Assembly: GCA_018992685.1 (NCBI GenBank)
Contig: JACVGT010000011.1
Span: 1-64,000 of the forward strand
Origin: Theionarchaea archaeon
GTDB taxonomy: Archaea > Methanobacteriota_B > Thermococci > Methanofastidiosales > SZ-28-30
Length of the DNA: 64,000 nt
Direction: 5' to 3'
Shown here: positions 25,767-35,686 of the stretch, piece by piece
How positions within the stretch are numbered: position 1 is the first letter of the stretch
Layout: each line of letters opens with the position of its first letter
Notes under the pieces: generated by a model
What the model was told of the DNA's origin: nothing
Seen by the model: only the letters and a program-made list of their open reading frames with translations
Databases searched by the model: none
Made by a program: the position numbers and the translations under genes

Positions 25767-26669
25767 TTACATTATCTTGTCTCCCTTCTCGTACCGCTCC
25801 TTTTTCACTTCCAGTGATTCCCAGGTAAGGTCATAGATTCTCTCCAGATCCATGTACTGTCCCTTCTCTTCGTACATCTTTCGAATGACGTCGCGCATTC
25901 CCTTGGTCTTCAAATCACCAATAGCAACAGCACCAAACAGGAATTTTCCATCCACTTCTTTCGCATCGTCTACCACTTCTATTCCCTCGATTCCGGCTGG
26001 AGGATACGCATTTACATCTGCCAGGACCCTAATAGAGGGTGTTTTCATCCAGATATCCTTCTTCATCAACTGGATACCCGCTTTCCCCGTACCAATAATA
26101 ATCTGACCGTCCTCCACAGCTTTCATGCATTCTTCATCATTGGAAACCTGCAATGGTGTAATATCTCTGTTGTACTTCTCCTTTATCTTTTTGCACACAG
26201 CCTCGGCCTTCTCCTGCTTTCTCGACGTCAATACCACTGAAGCTCCCTCTCTGTGGAGCAGCACTGATACCCGTTCCCCTACAGCGCCCGTCCCTGCCAG
26301 GACCACAGCCTTCATTCCTTTCATATCACCCAGTACGTCCTTTATCTTGGCCACGGTAGCAGCAGAGGTCGTCGTGTTCCCGTCAGGATCTGCCATGACA
26401 GATACTTTGAAATCACCAAAAAACGTCTTTTTTGCCTTCTTCATCATCTCATCTGCCAGATCGGAATCATTGCCGCCAAACAAAATCGCCGTGTTCACCA
26501 GTTTCTTGGGTCTTCTGGTGAATATACACCCGTGGACCATGCTGGTGATATCGTCCGGGGAAACATTCCCGAAGGGTAGAACTATATCTACGTCGGAATC
26601 GTAGGCTACAATTAGATCAAAGAGGCTGGGCTGTTTCTCATTGCTTACATAGACTAGGATTTTCTTCAT
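25767..26669 (-). CDS. mtdB: NAD(P)-dependent methylene-tetrahydromethanopterin dehydrogenase-like (MtdB family)
   Basis: A 300-residue Rossmann-fold dehydrogenase. The N-terminal domain has the pattern of MtdA/MtdB enzymes (PFGNVSPDDITSMVHGCIFTRRPK and then LFGGNDSDLADEM). The nucleotide-binding loop is AVVLAGTGAVGERVSVLLHREGA, followed by VVLTSRKQEKAE, and a GTGKAGIQLM segment occurs late in the fold. MtdB oxidises methylene- to methenyl-H4MPT with NAD(P)+ in one-carbon metabolism. Many archaea use a different, F420-dependent enzyme (Mtd) for this step, so a pyridine-nucleotide enzyme is notable. The ATG at 26669 has AGGTGA; a TTG at 26693 is the weaker choice. It is convergent with proS; no other C1 genes are near, so the exact pterin substrate is inferred. 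Confidence 0.72.
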   Translation of the reverse strand: MKKILVYVSNEKQPSLFDLIVAYDSDVDIVLPFGNVSPDDITSMVHGCIFTRRPKKLVNTAILFGGNDSDLADEMMKKAKKTFFGDFKVSVMADPDGNTTTSAATVAKIKDVLGDMKGMKAVVLAGTGAVGERVSVLLHREGASVVLTSRKQEKAEAVCKKIKEKYNRDITPLQVSNDEECMKAVEDGQIIIGTGKAGIQLMKKDIWMKTPSIRVLADVNAYPPAGIEGIEVVDDAKEVDGKFLFGAVAIGDLKTKGMRDVIRKMYEEKGQYMDLERIYDLTWESLEVKKERYEKGDKIM

Positions 26670-26906
26670 GAATTCACCTGCATTTACTTGCAAATCCTGT
26701 TTAAACGTTTTTCCGTTGGCATACGTAAAGATTGATCCAATGCAGACCTTTTAGTCCCAGCAGTGTACGTAGTAGCTGAAATGGATCCAGATATGAGGTA
26801 CAGGAGTTACAGCATAAAGGATTGACCTCCACGGAAGAGGAGAAGAAAAAAGAAGGAAATCAGAAACTACGTATGGACTCCAGGGACAGGAAACGAAAAA
26901 GGGAAC

Positions 26907-27326
26907 TTATCTCTCACGTCTCTGGAAGACCGAACACCGGAATCCAAACTTCTCATTGTACAACGAACAGGCTTCCTCCCTGAACTGCTGTGTCCCTTTG
27001 AGTAATATCGTCACCTTACCGGAGCGGATCATCTGATCCGGATCGCCTTTGATGGTGTAGGGCGTATAGGGTTCAATGCCACTGGGGTAGTAGTAGATCC
27101 AGATTTCACCAATAGTCCTGTTGTCTTCCCTGTAAATGAGGTGACAGAAATGGGCTTCTTCATTAATAGAGCACTCGATGACCTCGCCATCAAGCTCGTC
27201 TAAAACGTAGTCCTTGGCACCGTTTTTCTCACCAATACCATCACTGTAGAAGACAATCACCAGAACGACAACAGCTACAATAACCAACAGAATAACCAAG
27301 AGGGCGAATTTCGTTTTTCTTTCCAT
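26907..27326 (-). CDS. Small single-pass membrane protein, unknown function
   Basis: A 139-residue protein with a strongly hydrophobic N-terminal helix (FALLVILLVIVAVVVLVIVFY) and an exterior or lumenal domain of about 105 residues. The domain has four cysteines (IECSINEEAHFCHLIY and EEACSLYNEKFGFRCSVF) that could make two disulfides. I do not recognise a family. It is divergent from the DUF2391-like gene and preceded by 5' AATAAACC-type promoter sequence. The 213-base stretch 26694-26906 after it, up to the mtdB start, holds only an A-rich region (about 26845-26865) that reads as a T-tract terminator on this strand. Confidence 0.6.
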   Translation of the reverse strand: MERKTKFALLVILLVIVAVVVLVIVFYSDGIGEKNGAKDYVLDELDGEVIECSINEEAHFCHLIYREDNRTIGEIWIYYYPSGIEPYTPYTIKGDPDQMIRSGKVTILLKGTQQFREEACSLYNEKFGFRCSVFQRRER

Positions 27327-27430
27327 GAACCAGAAAAGGAACTGAACTTAATAAACCTTTCCCACTCGGTGACGCATTCAGAGATCACGAAAAAGACAAC
27401 CCTTATGAAGACCCCCTTCTTTACCAGAGC

Positions 27431-27937
27431 ATGGAAGAGAAATCACTGGAAGCCAGGATATCAAAACTGGAACAGGGATTTGACAGACACTCCCAGCGGT
27501 TTCAGGCATTGAAATCGCGCATCAAGACGGAGCCCGAAATCTTTGGGTTTGATGATATGGCACAGCAGATTATTGGGGCAGCTCTTCTTTCCAGCCCCTT
27601 CTGTGCAACAGAAGAGATCTGGCGCCTTGCCAATTCCATCAGCCTTTACAGGGCTGTTGGCATTCTTGGACTGTCTGTCGTTCTGGGAGTGATCCTCATT
27701 TATTTTACTGATTACCAGAAAGTGGCTGACCACGAACGATTTGGCCAGTACGCCCCCATCAGGATTGTCTCTCTGGTGTGCGTGTCCTATGGAATAGTAA
27801 CCATTATCTTGTTTGTTCTTGGAGTGTTCAACTATCAGGTGGTGGCAGAATTCGGGCATCTGTGGAGGGTGAAAGTTGTGGTCCTGGTGGGATTCTTTGC
27901 AACGTTGGGTGGAGCGATAGCCGATGTCATCAGGTAG
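27431..27937 (+). CDS. DUF2391-like integral membrane protein
   Basis: A 168-residue protein with a short N-terminal coiled-coil-like segment (LEARISKLEQGFDRHSQRFQALKSRI) and then about four transmembrane helices. The segment FGFDDMAQQIIGAALLSSPFCATEEIWRLA matches the conserved start of the DUF2391 family of putative integral membrane proteins. Function is unknown in this family. It is followed after 48 bases by a secreted HExxH protein with its own TATA box, so they may be independent. Confidence 0.6.
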   Translation: MEEKSLEARISKLEQGFDRHSQRFQALKSRIKTEPEIFGFDDMAQQIIGAALLSSPFCATEEIWRLANSISLYRAVGILGLSVVLGVILIYFTDYQKVADHERFGQYAPIRIVSLVCVSYGIVTIILFVLGVFNYQVVAEFGHLWRVKVVVLVGFFATLGGAIADVIR

Positions 27938-27985
27938 TAACCCCGGTTGTGCAAACCCTTTTAAGACATACAGTGAGTGAGACCC

Positions 27986-29296
27986 ATGAGAAAAGGGTAC
28001 CTGCTGGCGGCACTGCTCTTGATGACAGTGTTCTCCCCGATACAGGCAGTAGATTGGCAGGAATACGAGTCTGATCATTTCATCTTTTTCTACAGTCCTG
28101 ATCATCTGACAGATGATGAGATTATGGCTGTGGCTGAGACGCAGGAAGCCCTTTTTGCACAATTAAGTGGAATACTAGGGACAGATTGCCAGGAAAAGAT
28201 CGTATATTACTTGTATGGGAATAGGGAGGACTTTCAAGGGATTCCGGGGGCCTATTGCACGGGATCAACTGTCGTATATTTGTGCATTTTCTGTGTGGAC
28301 ATCTGTAAGAACGGGTTGAATGATTCACATGAACTGACTCATTCACTGGCCAATACCATTGGGTTCCAGCACGGACTGCTTGCCGAAGGGCTTGCCATCT
28401 ACATAGAGGAATACGTCATTGCGCATCAGAATCCCCATGCTATTGCACAGATTCTCTATACTGAGAATCGGCTGACTCCTCTGGAGGACATTATGAAGGA
28501 CTATTGGTGTGATATTCTCTATAATTATGATATCTCAGGTTCTTTCACGATTTTCCTAATCGAAGAGTACGGAATGGATACGTATAAGGCGCTGTACAGC
28601 ATGCCTCTGGGGTATGCTACCATTGAAGAAGTGTATGGGAAGTCTCTTGATGAACTGGAGCAGGAATGGATACAAACAATTCAGAAAGCTGACGTAACCC
28701 AGAAGGAGAGGGATATTGTACGATACAGGGATTCCATAAAAGAGGGGTTGGCTATTTATCTTGATTTGGGATTCCTGCCCCCTGATTATGCTACCTATCC
28801 CGCACGGGCAGAAGAGGGTATCTGTTTATTCAGGGAGAAGTATAAGGAAAATCCAGAGGAAGCTTTCGGGTACTTGCCCCAGTTCAACGAGGGTATGGTA
28901 GCATGGAAAGAAGCTATTGAGACATTCGAGAAAGGTCTTGAGGCTACTGATCTTGAGGAGAAGGCGGAGCTGTTTGGAAGGGCGCAGGAGCTGTACAGGG
29001 TGGCAGGAGATGCACGAATGGTTGAGCGATCTGGGAATTTTAGAGAAGCGTATGAGGCGCTGGTGATCACAGAAAAGTATGTGCAGGAAAACAAGATGGT
29101 TCAGGCAGAAGAGGAATTGGAAAAGGCAAAGGAATTGCTGCTGACCCTGAGGGAGCCAGAGGAGCAGGTGGATTTACTGGATCAGCATATTCGAGCATGG
29201 AAAGACCGGTGTGTTCCTGGATGGGGGGCAGGGTTCATTATTGTTCTGTTATGTGTTCTGCTGATGAAAGGATTCGTGAAGCTCAAGAAAGGATAG
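27986..29296 (+). CDS. Exported gluzincin-like metallopeptidase homologue
   Basis: A 436-residue protein with a signal peptide (MRKGYLLAALLLMTVFSPIQA) and a peptidase-MA-like region: YESDHFIFFYSP, then the zinc motif HELTH and, 20 residues later, GLAIYIEEYV supplying the third ligand, as in gluzincins (HExxH plus downstream Glu). The C-terminal 170 residues are helical and Glu-rich, with TPR-like pairs (EKAELFGRAQELYRVAGDA, ENKMVQAEEELEKAKELL), followed by a final transmembrane helix and KLKKG. So it is probably a surface-anchored protease or protease-like binding protein. The GTG at 27977 is an alternative start, but the ATG at 27986 sits 25-29 bases after CTTTTAAG and directly begins the signal peptide. 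Substrate unknown. Confidence 0.7.
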   Translation: MRKGYLLAALLLMTVFSPIQAVDWQEYESDHFIFFYSPDHLTDDEIMAVAETQEALFAQLSGILGTDCQEKIVYYLYGNREDFQGIPGAYCTGSTVVYLCIFCVDICKNGLNDSHELTHSLANTIGFQHGLLAEGLAIYIEEYVIAHQNPHAIAQILYTENRLTPLEDIMKDYWCDILYNYDISGSFTIFLIEEYGMDTYKALYSMPLGYATIEEVYGKSLDELEQEWIQTIQKADVTQKERDIVRYRDSIKEGLAIYLDLGFLPPDYATYPARAEEGICLFREKYKENPEEAFGYLPQFNEGMVAWKEAIETFEKGLEATDLEEKAELFGRAQELYRVAGDARMVERSGNFREAYEALVITEKYVQENKMVQAEEELEKAKELLLTLREPEEQVDLLDQHIRAWKDRCVPGWGAGFIIVLLCVLLMKGFVKLKKG

Positions 29297-29465
29297 ATGT
29301 CCAGATAGTTGAGGCTATAACATGTTCTGGCTTGTTCGAGGTATGCATTTATAAAAGACAATGGTTTCTAAGTAAATCCTATTCTTAATCGACCTTCTAG
29401 CAGTTGAAACCTCCTTCACTCAGTCAAATAACAAACCTTATAACCACCTTTTCCTTGGTGATATC

Positions 29466-31172
29466 ATGAAGGACCTTGTGGAAAAAGAGATCAGACAGAA
29501 GGCCCAGACTCTCTACAATTACATGGACGACGTCGAAGCAAAACCCATCCCTTTCAAAGGAGACTGGGGATTCTCAACTACAATAGCGTTTAAGATAGCA
29601 GGAACCCAGAAGGGAAACTTTCACAATGCTCTCAAGGAAATCTCAGAAACCTTGGCCTCTAATTTAGAATTCGGAAAAGAAGTCTCTCGAGTAGAAACAG
29701 TCAATGGCTATATAAATATTTACCTCAATGCCAATACATATGCTCAAAACGTCATAAAAACCATTTTGAATACTCAGTATGGAAAAGGAGTCACCAAGAA
29801 AGACAAAATCATGGTGGAATATTCTCAGCCCAACACTCACAAGGCCTTTCACATAGGTCATCTCAGAAACACCTGCCTTGGAGCATCCCTGGTCGATGTC
29901 CTCCGTTACGCAGGCTATTCGGTGGTGGCTGCCAACCTCATCAACGATACCGGAGCCCACGTGGCGAAGTGGCTATGGTGCTATTCAACCTATCACAAGG
30001 CAGAGGCACCACCTGAAAAAAAGAGTGAATGGCTGGAACATATCTACGTGGAAGCAACTCAGAAACTCGCCAAGAATCCAGAATACGAGCTTCAAGTCAA
30101 AAAAATGCTCCAGCGACTCGAGCAGAAAGACCCCGAGGTCACCAAGATCTGGGAACAGACCAAGCAATGGTCCATGGATGAATTTCACCGCATCTACAGT
30201 GAATTGGGCGTACAATTTGATGTCTATTTCTACGACTCCACCCTCTACGAAGAAGGAAAAGAGATTGTCCAGGAACTCGTGGAAAAGGAAATTGCTGAAG
30301 AAAGTGAGGGTGCTCTCATCATAGATTTGGATCACCTTCTGGGAACAGATGACGTGTACAAAACCTTTGTCGTTCTTCGCTCAGATGGGACAGCCCTCTA
30401 CCAGACCAAGGATCTCGCTCTGGCAAAGCGAAAATTTGAGGGCTACGGCATTGATCGTTCCATTTACGTGGTAGGCTCAGAACAAAAACTGCATTTTCAG
30501 CAAGTGTTCAAGACTCTTGAGCTAGCGGGCTTCAAGCAGGCCAAAAAATGCTATCACCTTTCCTATGAACTTGTCATGCTCAAAGGAGGAAAAATGTCGT
30601 CCCGTTTGGGAAATATCGTCTTTTATGATGACCTCTATTCGGAAGTCTATGAAGAGGCATTAAGAGAAGTAGAAAAACGTGATATTGTGCAGGAGAACAA
30701 AGAAGAAACAGCCAGGATGGTGTCCATGGGCGCTATCAAGTTTTCCATGCTGCGAAAGGACAACAACAAGGTCATTGTCTTTGATCCCAAGGAAGCAGTC
30801 AACTTCGAAGGTCAAACCGGTGCGTATGTGCAGTATGCCCATGCCAGGGCTTCCCGTATCTTGGAGAAAGACGCGTACGATCTGAATGCTATGGAATTCG
30901 AAGAGCTGACAGTGCAGGAGAGAAACCTTCTGGAAGTCCTGACAAAGTTCCCCGATTCTGTTGAGCAGTCAGCAGAACGCTACAAACCCAGTATCATGGC
31001 AACGTATGTCTTTGACGTGGCCAAGGCCTTCAATGAGTTCTACCATGCCTGTCCAGTGCTGCAAGCAGAGCCGGCAACGAAGAATGCGAGACTGGCTCTG
31101 GTCTCGGCAACAACTCGCATATTGAAGAGCGGATTGCAGCTCCTGGGAATCGAGGCCCCCGAAAGGATGTAG
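29466..31172 (+). CDS. argS: Arginyl-tRNA synthetase
   Basis: A 568-residue class I synthetase that charges tRNA-Arg. The N-terminal Add1 domain recognises the tRNA D-loop. The class I signature HIGH is in YSQPNTHKAFHIGHLRN, the second signature is GGKMSSRLGN, and the C-terminal DALR helical domain ends the protein (VLQAEPATKNARLALVSATTRIL). TATA-like ACCTTATAACC lies about 30 bases upstream. The gap 29297-29465 holds another TATA-like CATTTATAAAAG but no gene I can support. Assignment firm. Confidence 0.97.
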   Translation: MKDLVEKEIRQKAQTLYNYMDDVEAKPIPFKGDWGFSTTIAFKIAGTQKGNFHNALKEISETLASNLEFGKEVSRVETVNGYINIYLNANTYAQNVIKTILNTQYGKGVTKKDKIMVEYSQPNTHKAFHIGHLRNTCLGASLVDVLRYAGYSVVAANLINDTGAHVAKWLWCYSTYHKAEAPPEKKSEWLEHIYVEATQKLAKNPEYELQVKKMLQRLEQKDPEVTKIWEQTKQWSMDEFHRIYSELGVQFDVYFYDSTLYEEGKEIVQELVEKEIAEESEGALIIDLDHLLGTDDVYKTFVVLRSDGTALYQTKDLALAKRKFEGYGIDRSIYVVGSEQKLHFQQVFKTLELAGFKQAKKCYHLSYELVMLKGGKMSSRLGNIVFYDDLYSEVYEEALREVEKRDIVQENKEETARMVSMGAIKFSMLRKDNNKVIVFDPKEAVNFEGQTGAYVQYAHARASRILEKDAYDLNAMEFEELTVQERNLLEVLTKFPDSVEQSAERYKPSIMATYVFDVAKAFNEFYHACPVLQAEPATKNARLALVSATTRILKSGLQLLGIEAPERM

Positions 31173-31223
31173 GTCGGACCGGAAGGATTTTTAAGGCAGC
31201 TTCTCCAGTGGGCGTGTGATTTC

Positions 31224-31742
31224 ATGATTGACTATAAGAATATGTCCAGAGATGAAGTGCTCCAGAAAGCGTACGAGATTGCTTTTGCATATGAAAGAGA
31301 TTATGGTAATTGTCCTCAGTCCTTGCTGGCCACCATGCATGACATGTTCAGCATTGGAGATGAAGAGGTCTTCAAGAGTGGGACAGGAATGGCAGGGGGA
31401 GGAGCCCTTGCGGGGCAGGGTACCTGTGGTGCTTTGATAGGGGGATTCATGGCGATCGGCCTGGTATTTGGCAGAACTCCTGAAGACTACAGGTCAAAAA
31501 AAGGAGCAGGAAGAGCATATAGAGCGGCAAAGGAGCTGCATGACCGGTTTGTCAAGGAATTTGGCGGGGTGGTGTGCAAGGACGTTCAGAAGAGCATTTT
31601 TGGAAGAGGGTTCAACTTACTGGACAAAGAGGAGTATCAACTTTTCGAGAAGATGGGGGGTCACAGAGACAAGTGTACTCATGTGGTGGGAAAGGTAGCT
31701 ATGTGGACAGCAGATATTATTCTGGATGAACTCACGAAATAA
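31224..31742 (+). CDS. C_GCAxxG_C_C family redox-type protein
   Basis: A 172-residue protein of the C_GCAxxG_C_C family. Cysteines are in YGNCPQSLL, GQGTCGALIGG, FGGVVCKD and RDKCTHVVG, and the Gly-rich GTGMAGGGALAGQGTCGA stretch is the family hallmark. Members are thought to bind a metal or Fe-S cluster or act in redox reactions, but no enzymatic activity is established. It follows argS after 51 bases with its own TTTTTAAGG box, so transcription is probably separate. The following 80 bases to the Opp operon (convergent) are T-rich on this strand and could serve as terminator. Confidence 0.8.
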   Translation: MIDYKNMSRDEVLQKAYEIAFAYERDYGNCPQSLLATMHDMFSIGDEEVFKSGTGMAGGGALAGQGTCGALIGGFMAIGLVFGRTPEDYRSKKGAGRAYRAAKELHDRFVKEFGGVVCKDVQKSIFGRGFNLLDKEEYQLFEKMGGHRDKCTHVVGKVAMWTADIILDELTK

Positions 31743-31822
31743 ACTGTCAGGCCCATTTCATTCTTCTTTCTTTCTGTTGTATTTCCTGCTGTACTTCCTT
31801 CTCGCTGCCAGGAGGTTCCCGT

Positions 31823-32779
31823 TCACCTCAAGTGACAGGCAACAAAATGGTCTCCACCCTTGTTCTCCAGCGCAGGTTCTTGCTGGGAACAGATCTCCTT
31901 TGCATACATGCATCTGGTGTGGAACCGGCATCCTGGAGGAAGATGCGTGGTACTAGGAACGTCTCCCTTCAATACGATTTCCTTCCTCTTGAATGAGGGG
32001 TTTGGCACAGGCACTGCAGACATCAAAGCCTCTGTATAGGGGTGCAGGGAATTGTCAAATAGCTCTTTCTTTGGCGCCATTTCCACAATCTTTCCTACAT
32101 ACATGACTGCCACCCTGTCACAAATATGACGTATGACACTGAGATCATGAGTTACAAATAAATACGTGAATCCGAATTCCTCCTGGAGATCCTGCATCAG
32201 ATTCAGGATCTGGGCCTGTATGGACACGTCCAGGGCTGAAACTGGTTCATCTGCCACAATGAAATCAGGATCAACAGCCAGAGCACGGGCAATGCCAATT
32301 CGCTGCCTTTGCCCTCCTGAGAACTCGTGGGGGTATCTGTTCATCTGTTCCTGAGTGAGCCCCACCTTGTCCATAATCTCCAGCACTTTCTCTTCTTTTT
32401 CTTTTCCTGAAAACAGGCCATGGACTTCCATGGGTTCAGCAATGATTGCTCCCACTGTCATTCTGGGGTCAAGGGACCCAAAGGGATCCTGATAGATGAT
32501 ACTCATATCTCTCCTGTATTTTCTCATTTCCTGCCTTTTGAGGGAGGTAATGTCCTCTCCTTTGAACATGATACTGCCGGAATCAGGTTCATATAGCTTG
32601 AGTATTGTCTTTCCACAGGTCGTCTTGCCGCACCCGGATTCTCCCACCAACCCTAGTGTTTCTCCTTCTTTTATGGCAAATGACACATCGTCTACAGCCC
32701 TGTTGATTAAGGGCTTTTTCAGGAGTCCTCCCCCTACATTGAAGTATTTTGCCAGGTTCTTGACCTCCAGCAGTGTCAT
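31823..32779 (-). CDS. oppF: Oligopeptide/dipeptide ABC transporter ATPase (OppF/DppF)
   Basis: A 318-residue ABC ATPase. Walker [10 protein letters not shown], the Q-loop, the signature [10 protein letters not shown], Walker B ([13 protein letters not shown]) and the H-loop are complete. The C-terminal extension with [13 protein letters not shown] is characteristic of the Opp/Dpp family; the conserved cysteines there may bind an Fe-S cluster as described for some Dpp ATPases. It pairs with the OppD protein to power peptide import. The start ATG overlaps the stop of oppD by 4 bases (ATGA), so it is translationally coupled. Last gene of the five-gene opp operon. Confidence 0.95.
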   Translation of the reverse strand: MTLLEVKNLAKYFNVGGGLLKKPLINRAVDDVSFAIKEGETLGLVGESGCGKTTCGKTILKLYEPDSGSIMFKGEDITSLKRQEMRKYRRDMSIIYQDPFGSLDPRMTVGAIIAEPMEVHGLFSGKEKEEKVLEIMDKVGLTQEQMNRYPHEFSGGQRQRIGIARALAVDPDFIVADEPVSALDVSIQAQILNLMQDLQEEFGFTYLFVTHDLSVIRHICDRVAVMYVGKIVEMAPKKELFDNSLHPYTEALMSAVPVPNPSFKRKEIVLKGDVPSTTHLPPGCRFHTRCMYAKEICSQQEPALENKGGDHFVACHLR

Positions 32780-33744
32780 GGTATCTCCTCCAGAAAACAG
32801 CGGGTAAAATGGCTATTTTCTCGTTCTACCAGCTGGGGTTGCTCCCGTGCACACATCTCTGATGCGTGACTGCACCGGGGGTGGAACCTACATCCCGGGG
32901 GTATCTGAATCAAGTTGGGAACATTCCCCTCAATAATCCTCAGCCGGTTCCTGTCCACATCCAGCCGTGGTATGGCCTGGTATAGTCCCACCGTGTACGG
33001 GTGCAGTGGATTATTGAAGATGGCTTCAACACTTCCGTATTCCACGATTTCCCCTGCATACATCACAGCTACAGTGTTGCACTGCTGAGCTATTACTCCC
33101 AGATCATGAGTAATCAGAAGAACAGAGGCCGAGAAGTCCTGCTTCAGCTTTTCCATCAGCCGGAGAATTTGAGCCTGTATAGTGACATCCAACGCTGTGG
33201 TGGGTTCATCCGCTATCAAGAGCTTCGGATTGCAGGAAAGGGCCATAGCAATCATGACTCTCTGGCGCATTCCTCCCGATAACTGGTGAGGATACTCTTT
33301 CATTCTCCGTTCTGGATCGGGGATGCCCACGACGTGCAGCATATCAGTGGCCTTCTTGCGGGCTTCCTCCTTATCCAATCCCTGGTGCAGCTGGATAGCT
33401 TCCATGATCTCATTGCCCACCGTGAAAACAGGGTCTAACGAGGTCATGGGTTCTTGGAAGATCATGGATATCTTGCATCCTCTTATCTTCTGCATTTGTT
33501 CTTCTGTCTTCTTCAGCAGGTCTTCGTTTTCAAGTAATACCTGACCTCCGACGATCTTCCCTGGAGGCCAGCTGATGAGCCGGATGATGGATAGAGCAGT
33601 CACGGATTTCCCGCATCCTGATTCTCCCACCAGTCCAAAGGTTTCTTCCTTCTCTATGGTGAGACTTACATCATCCACAGCCTTGACGATGCCATCATCA
33701 GTGAAAAACTGAGTCTTCAGGTTGTTGACTTCTAGGAGGCTCAT
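32776..33744 (-). CDS. oppD: Oligopeptide/dipeptide ABC transporter ATPase (OppD/DppD)
   Basis: A 322-residue ABC ATPase with Walker [10 protein letters not shown], signature [10 protein letters not shown], Walker B ([13 protein letters not shown]) and a complete C-terminal Opp/Dpp domain ([13 protein letters not shown] with its cysteines). It forms the heterodimeric nucleotide-binding pair with OppF. Both ends overlap the neighbouring genes by 4 bases, showing tight coupling. Confidence 0.95.
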   Translation of the reverse strand: MSLLEVNNLKTQFFTDDGIVKAVDDVSLTIEKEETFGLVGESGCGKSVTALSIIRLISWPPGKIVGGQVLLENEDLLKKTEEQMQKIRGCKISMIFQEPMTSLDPVFTVGNEIMEAIQLHQGLDKEEARKKATDMLHVVGIPDPERRMKEYPHQLSGGMRQRVMIAMALSCNPKLLIADEPTTALDVTIQAQILRLMEKLKQDFSASVLLITHDLGVIAQQCNTVAVMYAGEIVEYGSVEAIFNNPLHPYTVGLYQAIPRLDVDRNRLRIIEGNVPNLIQIPPGCRFHPRCSHASEMCAREQPQLVERENSHFTRCFLEEIP

Positions 33745-34637
33745 AGCTTGGCACCTCCCTTCAGTCGTGGATCCAATGCATCTCGCAATCCATCACCCAA
33801 TAGATTCAGCGATATTACTGAAAGGAGTATAGCTATCCCGGGAAAAGTAGCAGCCCACCATGCCCCTGTTACCAGGTACTTCCGTGACAGTGACAGAGCG
33901 AGACCCCACTCGGGTGAGGGCGCCTGCGCTCCCACTCCCAGAAATCCCAGAGCTGCAGCATCCAGAATGGCAGTGGCCAGCATCAAAGTAGAATACACAA
34001 TGATGGGGGCAAGTGAGTTGGGCAAGACGTGTTTGAAAATGATCCGCCAGGTAGATGACCCGATGGCATGCTCCGCCTCGATATATTCTGTCTCTTTTAT
34101 TGATAGCACAGCTCCTCTTACCACCCTGGCCATCTGAGGGGTATACACGATACCAATGGCCAGCATGGCCTTGTCAATTCCCCTCCCAAGCGTACCTGCC
34201 ACCACCAGAGCCAGCAGTAGTGCAGGATAGGCAAATAGAATATCTACAATACGCATGACAACATTATCTACAGCTCCTCCAAAGTATCCTGCTGAGATAC
34301 CCATGAGAATACCCATGCCCACAGCGAATCCTAGGGCAACAAACCCCACACTGAGGGTGACTCTCCCTCCATAAAACAAGCGCGAAAGCAGGTCCCGTCC
34401 CAAGGCATCTGTACCGAGGTAAAACCCTGGTAACCCGTCATCGGACCAGAACCCTGGTTTCAGCTGACGATCAAGATCTACATCATGAGGGTCATGAGGG
34501 GCAAACAGAGGAGCACCCACACTCAGAGTGACTATGATAAACAGCAGTCCCAGCCCAAACATGGCTGACTTATTCTTCCGCATCTGGCGCGTGACATCTT
34601 GAATCCGTGTTCGTCTCTTGATTTCTTCTTCTGCCAT
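33741..34637 (-). CDS. oppC: Peptide ABC transporter permease (OppC/DppC)
   Basis: A 298-residue permease with a cytoplasmic N-terminus, six transmembrane helices and the binding-protein-dependent transport domain. The EAA loop ([26 protein letters not shown]) contacts the ATPases, and the N-terminal extension with [18 protein letters not shown] is typical of OppC. It forms the channel with OppB. The start is 11 bases after the oppB stop and has a TAGGTGAT Shine-Dalgarno; its stop overlaps oppD. Confidence 0.95.
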   Translation of the reverse strand: MAEEEIKRRTRIQDVTRQMRKNKSAMFGLGLLFIIVTLSVGAPLFAPHDPHDVDLDRQLKPGFWSDDGLPGFYLGTDALGRDLLSRLFYGGRVTLSVGFVALGFAVGMGILMGISAGYFGGAVDNVVMRIVDILFAYPALLLALVVAGTLGRGIDKAMLAIGIVYTPQMARVVRGAVLSIKETEYIEAEHAIGSSTWRIIFKHVLPNSLAPIIVYSTLMLATAILDAAALGFLGVGAQAPSPEWGLALSLSRKYLVTGAWWAATFPGIAILLSVISLNLLGDGLRDALDPRLKGGAKL

Positions 34638-34648
34638 AGTATCACCTA

Positions 34649-35653
34649 TTATTTGTACTTGATACGCGGATCGATGTAGACGTAAATGATATCAGTAGCC
34701 AAGTTAATGATCACGAACGCAGTGGCAAAGAACAGCGTAAATCCTTGAATCACAGGATAGTCATAGGCCAGTATAGCGTCTGCAATGTACTTGCCCAGTC
34801 CTGGCAAGGTAAATATCGTTTCTGTCAGTACTGCCCCCCCCATGAGCAATCCAACATTCATACCGATAACAGTGACGATGGGGATCAATGCATTACGAAT
34901 AGCATGTTTGTAGACAACCACTCGTTCTGAGAGGCCTTTTGCTCTCTCCGTTCTGATGTAATCCTGCCGCAGGACTTCCAGCATGGAAGACCTGGTCATT
35001 CTGGCGATTGTGGCCATGGGAATGGTGGCCAAAGCCACGGAAGGCAATATCAGGTGCTTGATACTGTCTAGAAATGCTTCCCCATTAAATGTCAGGATGC
35101 TGTCCAGGATGTTGAGTCCGGTAATCCGTTCCAGGTAGATACCTGTGGTCAGCCTCCCCCCTATGGGAAGTACTCCAAGTTTGACTCCAAAAATGAACAG
35201 CATCATCAGTCCAAGCCAGAACACAGGCATGGACACACCAAACAGGGCTCCAAACATGACCCCATAATCAACTGGTGAATACTGACGGACAGCGGAAACA
35301 ATTCCAGCAAGAATACCAAAAAATGATGCGATAATCATGGCAAATATCGATAGCTCCAAGGTGGTGGGTAGTCGTTCCACAATTTCAACCGTAACCAATT
35401 CACGGGATTTGATTGATCTTCCCAAGTCACCTTTCAGAGCCATTTCAATCCAGATAAGGTACTGTTCATAAATAGGTTTGTCCAGGTGGTATTTTTCCCG
35501 TATCTGTTCTAGTACCTGGGCAGTGGCGTGTTCACCTGCCAGATTGACGGCAGGATCTCCTGGTGCTGCTCGTACCAGCACGAAGGTGATAATAGAAACA
35601 CCAAAAAGCACCACTACGAGCATTGCCAATCGTTTCAGGACATATTCTTTCAT
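34649..35653 (-). CDS. oppB: Peptide ABC transporter permease (OppB/DppB)
   Basis: A 334-residue permease with six transmembrane helices. It starts with MKEYVLKRLAMLVVVLFGVSIITFVLVRAAPGDPA, the standard OppB N-terminus, and has the EAA loop (EVLRQDYIRTERAKGLSERVVVYKHAIRNAL). GAGGTGAAAAG precedes the ATG. A T-tract lies between it and oppA, so the binding protein may be made in excess over the membrane parts. Confidence 0.95.
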   Translation of the reverse strand: MKEYVLKRLAMLVVVLFGVSIITFVLVRAAPGDPAVNLAGEHATAQVLEQIREKYHLDKPIYEQYLIWIEMALKGDLGRSIKSRELVTVEIVERLPTTLELSIFAMIIASFFGILAGIVSAVRQYSPVDYGVMFGALFGVSMPVFWLGLMMLFIFGVKLGVLPIGGRLTTGIYLERITGLNILDSILTFNGEAFLDSIKHLILPSVALATIPMATIARMTRSSMLEVLRQDYIRTERAKGLSERVVVYKHAIRNALIPIVTVIGMNVGLLMGGAVLTETIFTLPGLGKYIADAILAYDYPVIQGFTLFFATAFVIINLATDIIYVYIDPRIKYK

Positions 35654-35662
35654 CTTTTCACC

Positions 35663-35682
35663 TCAAAAAAGAAAAAAGGGAA
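35663..35682 (-). terminator. T-tract between oppA and oppB
   Basis: The 33-base gap between oppA and oppB reads on the minus strand as two runs of six Ts split by one C (plus-strand A-runs 35665-35677). It could end a fraction of transcripts after oppA, as is common for transporters needing excess binding protein. Confidence 0.45.
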
Positions 35683-35686
35683 AGAT

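Noticed and set aside
29344-29465. TATA-like CATTTATAAAAG before argS as a separate gene promoter
   Set aside because: Only a five-codon frame follows; argS has its own nearer box.
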